DNA of 36,518 nt. Source: JAIRQX01 sp031556255 (GTDB lineage: Bacteria; Chrysiogenota; Deferribacteres; Deferribacterales; JAISNW01). Position 1 is the stretch's first letter. Every line of letters starts with the position of its first letter. Location of the stretch: contig JAVBTI010000165.1 of assembly GCA_031556255.1 (NCBI GenBank), positions 1 to 36,518 on the forward strand, read 5' to 3'. Made by a program: the position numbers and the translations under genes. The notes under the pieces were generated by a model. The model saw only the letters and a list, made by a program, of their open reading frames with translations, was not told the DNA's origin and did no database searches. Positions 31,757-36,518 of this stretch are shown one piece after another.

Positions 31757-33067
31757 CTACCGTGCGGAAACTATGGCCGATATCATCTGTATCGTATCGG
31801 TGTATGAGAAGTTTTCGTTCATCTTCTGTTGCAGGAATGTATTTATGGCGTTTATTTTTTTAAGCGATTCGTCTATTTTAGGATTGGAGCCGGCTACGTA
31901 GGCACCGATATTCACAAGGTCTTCCGCCTCGCGGTATGTCGCTAACAGATCCCGGAATCTACCGGCGGAATCAAATATTTCGTCGCTTACTATTTCTTTC
32001 ATCAATCTGGATGCACTGTTTAGCACATCTATTGCCGGGAAATGGTTTCTGGCTGCAAAAAGACGGTTCAGAACAATGTGCCCGTCTATGATGGAGCGGA
32101 CGGTATCGGCGATGGGATCGTTCATGTCGTCCCCTTCAACGAGCACAGTGTAAAGCCCGGTGATGCTGCCTTCTCCGGCGGAGGTCCCCGCCCGCTCCAG
32201 CAGTTTGGGGAGAAGTGAAAATACGGACGGTGTATAACCTTTGGTCGCCGGCGGTTCGCCGACGGTCAGTCCTATTTCTCTCTGTGCCATAGCGAAACGG
32301 GTGACACTGTCCATCATGAACATAACCTGTTTCCCCTGGTCCCTGAAATATTCCGCTATGGCTGTGGCGAGAAATGCGCCCATTCGGCGTACCAGCGGGG
32401 CTTTGTCGCTGGTGGCGACCACTACCACACTGCGCTTAAGCCCCTCTTCGCCCAGGTCGCGTTCGATGAATTCCCGTACTTCGCGCCCGCGCTCCCCGAT
32501 CAGGGCGATAACGTTTATGTCGGCGTTTGTATTCCGGGCGATCATCCCCAACAGGACGCTTTTGCCTACGCCGCTGCCGGCAAATATCCCCACCCGCTGT
32601 CCCCTGCCGGTGGTCATAAGGCCGTCTATCGCTTTGATCCCGGTGGTTATGACGTCTTTGATGACTTTTCTTCCCATCGGATCAGGGGATGGGGCGAAAA
32701 TGGGTGTGGGTTTCCCTTTCGGCAGAGGGCCTTTGCCGTCGATCGGCTCCCCAAGCCCGTCCAGAATCCTGCCGAGCATGGCGTCGGAAACGTTCAGCGC
32801 CATACCGTTTTTCAGGCTGGTGACTTCGCTGCCCGGGCATATTCCATCGCTTTCGCCATATGGCATGAGAAGCACACGGTTTTCTTTGAATCCTACGATT
32901 TCGGCGGGTATTTTACCGCCATTGGTTGTGGATATGGCGCATCTTGAGCCGATCCCCAGGAGGGGGCCGTTGGCTTCTATTGTCATGCCGACAATTTTAG
33001 TAACGTGACCGCTGTATATAAGTTCGTTATTGGGCGTTATTGTTTTGAGCAATTGCAAGTTGTTCAT
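31757..33067 (-). CDS. fliI: Flagellar export ATPase FliI
   Basis: The 436-residue protein is a complete F1-beta-like ATPase of the flagellar type III export system. It has the Walker A AGSGVGKS (163-170), the Walker B region VMFMMDSVTRFAMAQREI, the GERGREVREF block and the GYTPSVFSLLPKLLERAG family signature. It energises and unfolds export substrates as a hexamer at the membrane base. The length fits FliI (430-460). Its start overlaps the end of fliH by 41 bp, so the two partner genes are coupled. Confidence 0.96.
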   Translation of the reverse strand: MNNLQLLKTITPNNELIYSGHVTKIVGMTIEANGPLLGIGSRCAISTTNGGKIPAEIVGFKENRVLLMPYGESDGICPGSEVTSLKNGMALNVSDAMLGRILDGLGEPIDGKGPLPKGKPTPIFAPSPDPMGRKVIKDVITTGIKAIDGLMTTGRGQRVGIFAGSGVGKSVLLGMIARNTNADINVIALIGERGREVREFIERDLGEEGLKRSVVVVATSDKAPLVRRMGAFLATAIAEYFRDQGKQVMFMMDSVTRFAMAQREIGLTVGEPPATKGYTPSVFSLLPKLLERAGTSAGEGSITGLYTVLVEGDDMNDPIADTVRSIIDGHIVLNRLFAARNHFPAIDVLNSASRLMKEIVSDEIFDSAGRFRDLLATYREAEDLVNIGAYVAGSNPKIDESLKKINAINTFLQQKMNENFSYTDTIQMISAIVSAR

Positions 33068-34196
33068 TAATTTGCTTTTCCAGGTTTTCGATCCATGCGT
33101 TTATACTCAGGTCGATGTCGCCGATTTTGGTACGCACCTTGACGCTGCCTTTCGGAATATTGGCGTCAATGGCAATCCCGTGCTGCGGGAATTTTTCAGC
33201 CACTGCCGAAGCGTCGTCAGGGTTTACAGTGAACAGTATTTGCTGAAGGTCTTTGAGTTTCGATAACGCGCCCTGTATCACATTTGTAATGAGTTTGTCG
33301 TTGAGTTTGCGTTCAGTGCCGATGATCTCCCTGACGTAGGCGATCACTATTTCAGGCATTTCTTTGTCCACGGCTTTAAAGGTTTCGTCTATCTTCCTGA
33401 TCTCGGTTACCGCTTCATTCCAGCTTTTGGCCACGGAGGTCATATAATCGGCGCGTTCGGCGTCATACTTTTTTTGTTCTTTTGCCTCGAATTCTGTTTT
33501 GGCTTTGTTGTATCCTTCCTGGCGCAGTGTTTCTTTTTTCGATTCAAGGCTGTCCTGCATTTCTTTTAACTTTTGCTGTGCGGCATTTTTTTCGGTAACA
33601 GCCTGCTCCAGCCGGGATTTTATAGAAGCGAGCTCATTTTCGAGAGCGGTCTGGGCAGCGTTCTGCTCTGCGATTGCCTTTTGTGATTTAGGCAGGTGCA
33701 AATCATCTTTAGGTGTATTAGTTGTCAGATCCATTTCCTGGAAACCGCTCTTTGTCGCAGATATATCGTTTGTTGCCCATTTGGCCGACATAGCTTCTTC
33801 ATTTTCATCCGGCTCATAGGAGCCGAAAAGACGGGGGCGGGCTGCTTCGGCGGGTGGGGCGTAAGAAGGGCCGTCATCTTCAAACGCGGCAAAAAGCCTG
33901 GGAGCGGCCTGACGGGACGCGTCGGCCGGCGGGGCATAGGAAGGGCCGTCATCTTCAAATGCGGCAAAAAGCCTGGGGGCACTCGGCCTGGTGTCGGTAT
34001 ATGTGGGCGCCTGGGATGATTTTTTTGGGGTTTTTACAATATCTTTAGGTTCAGCAATATGATCCTGCACTGATAGTTCATCAGGAGAGAAGCGGGTGAA
34101 TACGAACTCCTGTTCTCCGGGTGCAGCAGGGCTGAACTGCGTTACGTTGAACGCGTCAATTTGTTTAGACGAGTTATATTTTATTACCTTTGACAT
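33027..34196 (-). CDS. fliH: Flagellar assembly protein FliH with internal repeats
   Basis: The 389-residue protein has the FliH layout. The N-terminal region is variable, a long coiled coil covers about 175-265 (Gln/Glu/Lys-rich), and a C-terminal domain with AYVREIIGTE, VNPDDASAVAEKF and VRTKIGDIDLSINAWIENLE resembles FliH and V/F-ATPase E/b subunits. FliH binds and regulates FliI. The N-terminal part has two identical-phase copies of APRLFAAFEDDGPSYAPPA, 25 residues apart (from residues 73 and 98), and a third degenerate one (PRLFGSYEPDENEE). This makes it longer than the usual 230-280 residues. The ATG has GGGG a few bases upstream. It is separated from fliG by an unusual 265-bp insert. 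Confidence 0.9.
   Translation of the reverse strand: MSKVIKYNSSKQIDAFNVTQFSPAAPGEQEFVFTRFSPDELSVQDHIAEPKDIVKTPKKSSQAPTYTDTRPSAPRLFAAFEDDGPSYAPPADASRQAAPRLFAAFEDDGPSYAPPAEAARPRLFGSYEPDENEEAMSAKWATNDISATKSGFQEMDLTTNTPKDDLHLPKSQKAIAEQNAAQTALENELASIKSRLEQAVTEKNAAQQKLKEMQDSLESKKETLRQEGYNKAKTEFEAKEQKKYDAERADYMTSVAKSWNEAVTEIRKIDETFKAVDKEMPEIVIAYVREIIGTERKLNDKLITNVIQGALSKLKDLQQILFTVNPDDASAVAEKFPQHGIAIDANIPKGSVKVRTKIGDIDLSINAWIENLEKQINEQLAIAQNNNAQ
33834..33980. repeat. 75-bp tandem repeat in fliH
   Basis: Two copies of a 75-bp unit (for example GGGCCGTCATCTTCAAA at 33868 and again at 33943) encode a 25-residue repeat in the N-terminal part of FliH. The DNA copies differ by only a few bases, so the duplication is recent or is kept by selection. 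Confidence 0.85.
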
Positions 34197-34260
34197 TTAT
34201 ACCCCGGTTGACACGCAGAAACGATTTGTGCCTGCATGCAATCTGTTCTGAAGAGTGGCT

Positions 34261-34309
34261 ATACGAACTTCTCTTCTTCGCCGCCGCCGATGCTGATAAC
34301 ACCCTCTTC
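34261..34309. repeat. Duplicated 3' end of fliG, downstream copy
   Basis: These 49 bases equal 34464-34512, the 3' end of fliG, with one mismatch (G for A). Read on the minus strand they encode the same ending, EEGVISIGGGEEEKFV, followed by a TAG stop instead of fliG's TGA. Confidence 0.9.
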
Positions 34310-34463
34310 GGCGATCTGCTTTTGTCGCGAAATGTTCGCTTCGCTCACACGCGACCGCTGCGTTCCGGTTCGTCCGGCACAGCCGGCCCTCACCTGCACT
34401 TGCTTCGCGCTCCTCACTTCGTTTCGTCGGCGCGGACGCCGCTGTGCGGCATCCGGGTGTATC
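34310..34463. mobile_element. 154-bp insert between two copies of the fliG end
   Basis: This stretch separates the two direct repeats. It is GC-rich and contains a CCGGC-TGT-GCCGG hairpin and a GTCGCG...CGCGAC inverted repeat (minus-strand reading). It is in frame with the downstream copy and could encode a short peptide ending in the FliG tail. It has no transposase gene. It looks like a small inserted element, or the filler of a local duplication, in an operon where the other genes mostly overlap or nearly touch. Confidence 0.45.
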
Positions 34464-35514
34464 ATACGAACTTCTCTTCTTCGCCGCCGCCGATACTGAT
34501 AACACCCTCTTCATCGAGTTCCCGGACAATAGCGACTATCTCGTGCTGGGCTTTTTCCACATCTTTCAGGCGGACGGGGCCCATATATTCCATCTCCTCC
34601 ACCATGGTTTCCACGGCTCGTTTGGACATGTTTTCAAAAAACTTTTGCTTTGTATCTTCATCCGCGCCTTTAAGGGCGAAAGTAAGGACTTTTTTATCGG
34701 CTTTTTTGAGGATCTCCTGTACTGCCGCCTTTCCAAGGAGTTTGATGTCGTCGAATACGAACATCATATCGCGGATCTTCGCCACAAGCTCCGGTGAGTC
34801 TTTTTCCAGCCTGTCCAGGGTTGCTTTGCTAGTGACCCTGTCCATACGGTTGAATATCTCCGCGACTGATTTTACGCCGCCCACCTCGACGTTGTAGGAG
34901 GATAGCGCTTCAAACCTGTCTTCCAAAACCTTTGACAATGTGCGGACGACTGTGGGGGATATATCCTGGAGATTGGCTATTCGGACAGCCACCTCGGCTT
35001 TCAGATCTTCCGGAAGCTGTGCCATGGATTCCGCCGCGTGGGAGGGGTCAAGATGTGCCAGAATCAGGGCGATCGTCTGCGGATGCTCATTCATGATAAA
35101 TTTGGCAAGCTGTTTCGGATCGATCTTTGTAAGAAATTCAAAACCGCTGGACTGCTCCAGCATTTTGGTGAGCCTGTCTATGATTTTACGGGCGCGTTCA
35201 GGCCCCAGTGATTTTACAAGCACCGATTTGGCGTACTCAAGGCCGCCTTTGGCGATAAATTTCTTCGCCAGCATCATATTGTAAAATTCTTCTATAACAT
35301 CATCTATCTGTTCCGGCGGCACGACTTTAGTAAGCGCTATCTCCCTCGACAGATCCGCCACCTCATCATCGTCAAGGAAGGCCATTATTTTAGATGACAA
35401 TTCTTCACCCAGGGCAATCATCAGTATGGCGGCTTTCTTCATCCCCTGTCCGCCCGCGGTGTTGCCGAGCAATTGCTGTAATGTTGCCGATACGTCGTTT
35501 TTAGCCAAGTTCAA
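34462..35514 (-). CDS. fliG: Flagellar motor switch protein FliG
   Basis: The 350-residue protein has all three FliG domains. The N-terminal one binds FliF. The middle one has EHPQTIALILAHL, which binds FliM. The C-terminal one has the torque helix region, with charged residues in DDIKLLGKAAVQEILKKADK and ALKGADEDTKQKFFENMSKR. It couples proton or sodium flow through the stator to rotation at the cytoplasmic face of the MS ring. The start is a TTG (35514) overlapping the fliF stop (TTGA), with AAGG close by. The last 16 residues (EEGVISIGGGEEEKFV) are repeated by the second copy downstream. Confidence 0.96.
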   Translation of the reverse strand: MNLAKNDVSATLQQLLGNTAGGQGMKKAAILMIALGEELSSKIMAFLDDDEVADLSREIALTKVVPPEQIDDVIEEFYNMMLAKKFIAKGGLEYAKSVLVKSLGPERARKIIDRLTKMLEQSSGFEFLTKIDPKQLAKFIMNEHPQTIALILAHLDPSHAAESMAQLPEDLKAEVAVRIANLQDISPTVVRTLSKVLEDRFEALSSYNVEVGGVKSVAEIFNRMDRVTSKATLDRLEKDSPELVAKIRDMMFVFDDIKLLGKAAVQEILKKADKKVLTFALKGADEDTKQKFFENMSKRAVETMVEEMEYMGPVRLKDVEKAQHEIVAIVRELDEEGVISIGGGEEEKFV

Positions 35515-36518
35515 CCACCCTTAATCAAGGCTTTTACAAGATTGGCGACCATTTCAGGATCTTCATTGGACGCTTCTTCAATTTTCTTGAGCATTACTTT
35601 GGATTTGACGGCCTCTACGTCAACAGGTACGCTTTCATCCAGTTCGGACTCGATTTCCCGCTCAAGTTCGTCGATGGTTTTAGGGAACCCGGATTCGCCG
35701 CCGATGGTGATATCCAGCCCGGAAAGCTGGGCATCTATGGCGGATTCGCCCAAAAGCTCTTCGTCGAGTTCTTTTGCATTTTCCAGCCGTTTAAGTATCG
35801 GCCTGATGAGCAGCAGATAAAACAAGATTAATATAATTATGGCGCTGACATATTTTGCGCCGATGCTTACCAGTTCCATAAATTTTTCCTTCCCGGCGTT
35901 AACTAAATCTATTGATTCTTCCGTTGTGTCGAAAGAGATGTTGGTCACATCGACTATGTCTCCGCGCCCTTCGTTAAACCCCACTGCCGATGCCACGGCG
36001 GTACGGATTTTTGTGATTTCCTCGTCTGAACGCGGGCGTTTGACGACACTTCTGACACCGTTTTCTTCCACCTGCTCAGGCTTGTCGTCCACCACTACAG
36101 ATATAGTCAGGCGTTTAATCTCACCGGAGTTTTTCTGCTCATGGGTGACAGTTTTGGATATTTCAAAGTTTTGAGTTTCTTCGCTTTTTGAATATTCAGA
36201 AAGGATGCCGTCGATCAACAGATCCGGCTCTGCCAGGTTCGATTCCACCCCCGGTATCCCCGCGGGACCCTTGCCGGTGTTCTTCGCGGTTATATCCAGA
36301 GTATGCTGGGAGCGCAGTACCGGGGTGTCCGCGTACTCCTCCTTCATTATCTCTTTTTTATTGAAATCCATTTCAACACTGACTTTCGCCACGTAGCGAT
36401 CCACGCCCAGAGTGCGGGATAGAAGAGCCTGCAGTTTCCTCTCCATCTCTTTTTCCATCTGACGCTGCTGCTCAAGCTGGGATTGGGTAACATAAAGCGA
36501 GGTCTGCGAATCGTTCAT
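35511..36518 (-). CDS. fliF: Flagellar M-ring protein FliF (N-terminal part outside window)
   Basis: The gene runs off the right edge; 335 codons are visible, roughly the last 60% of the usual 520-560. The visible part has the ring-building region LGVDRYVAKVSVEMDFNKKE, the conserved LDITAKNTGKGPAGIPGVESN-like loop, a second transmembrane segment (YVSAIIILILFYLLLIRPI, about 240-258 of this fragment), and a C-terminal acidic tail, ending in PEMVANLVKALIKGG, that binds FliG. FliF forms the MS ring in the inner membrane. It is followed directly by fliG with overlapping stop and start, and continues the flagellar operon upstream out of view. Confidence 0.94.
   Translation of the reverse strand: MNDSQTSLYVTQSQLEQQRQMEKEMERKLQALLSRTLGVDRYVAKVSVEMDFNKKEIMKEEYADTPVLRSQHTLDITAKNTGKGPAGIPGVESNLAEPDLLIDGILSEYSKSEETQNFEISKTVTHEQKNSGEIKRLTISVVVDDKPEQVEENGVRSVVKRPRSDEEITKIRTAVASAVGFNEGRGDIVDVTNISFDTTEESIDLVNAGKEKFMELVSIGAKYVSAIIILILFYLLLIRPILKRLENAKELDEELLGESAIDAQLSGLDITIGGESGFPKTIDELEREIESELDESVPVDVEAVKSKVMLKKIEEASNEDPEMVANLVKALIKGG

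Noticed and set aside
32241..33008. 255-codon plus-strand frame inside fliI
   Set aside because: It is antisense to the FliI ATPase and has no start signals.
34259..34465. 68-codon frame between fliG and fliH as a real gene
   Set aside because: It ends in the copied FliG tail and its start has no ribosome site. It is best explained as a product of the duplication, though translation cannot be ruled out.

Overview
The window comes from a Gram-negative, motile bacterium that appears to respire anaerobically. LptD, BamA-type barrels and many lipoproteins indicate an outer membrane. A large flagellar locus indicates motility. A Tat-exported molybdopterin reductase with an iron-sulfur partner suggests anaerobic respiration. 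The gene mix (polyphosphate:AMP phosphotransferase, MotE beside FliJ, sigma-54 sites at flagellar genes) would fit Deferribacterota or a related lineage, but no rRNA or other marker here settles it. Nothing looks like a prophage, CRISPR array, tRNA or transposase gene.

Layout. Positions 2-274 hold the end of an unknown gene. Next are a CorC/HlyC-type CNNM-CBS membrane protein (534-1832), a small lipoprotein (1848-2246, minus), a short TPR-like protein (2396-2734), a membrane-anchored unknown (2771-3943, minus), a BamA/TamA-like barrel whose signal-peptide region carries an in-frame TGA (4136-5293), and a lipoprotein (5379-5879). A cold-shock gene with a consensus promoter and a structured leader of about 180 nt follows (6041-6461, minus). 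Then come a small envelope protein overlapping a metallophosphoesterase, and a PAS/degenerate-GGDEF/EAL protein (8012-9712, minus). Two plus-strand genes, pap and a DUF2625 protein with a cysteine-rich tail, lead into the minus-strand reductase pair (12493-16530) and an LPP20-like lipoprotein.

Positions 17518-25053 look like one plus-strand operon: accD, folC, lptD, a secreted FlgT/LPP20-like protein, a DHH phosphoesterase and an MFS transporter, ending in a terminator that overlaps the last stop codon. Its genes mostly touch or overlap, and it links fatty-acid, folate and LPS assembly functions.

The right end is the flagellar locus, read on the minus strand: fliF (partial), fliG, fliH, fliI, fliJ, motE-like and a methyltransferase, then fliD-fliS behind their own sigma-54 site. 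A nearly identical sigma-54 site drives a 70-residue unknown protein at 25069-25281, which may therefore be a new flagellar regulon member. The most unusual structure is between fliG and fliH. There the last 49 bp of fliG are repeated 203 bp downstream, around a 154-bp insert, in an operon whose other genes mostly overlap or nearly touch.

All calls come from reading the sequence and recalling family motifs. No database search was run.
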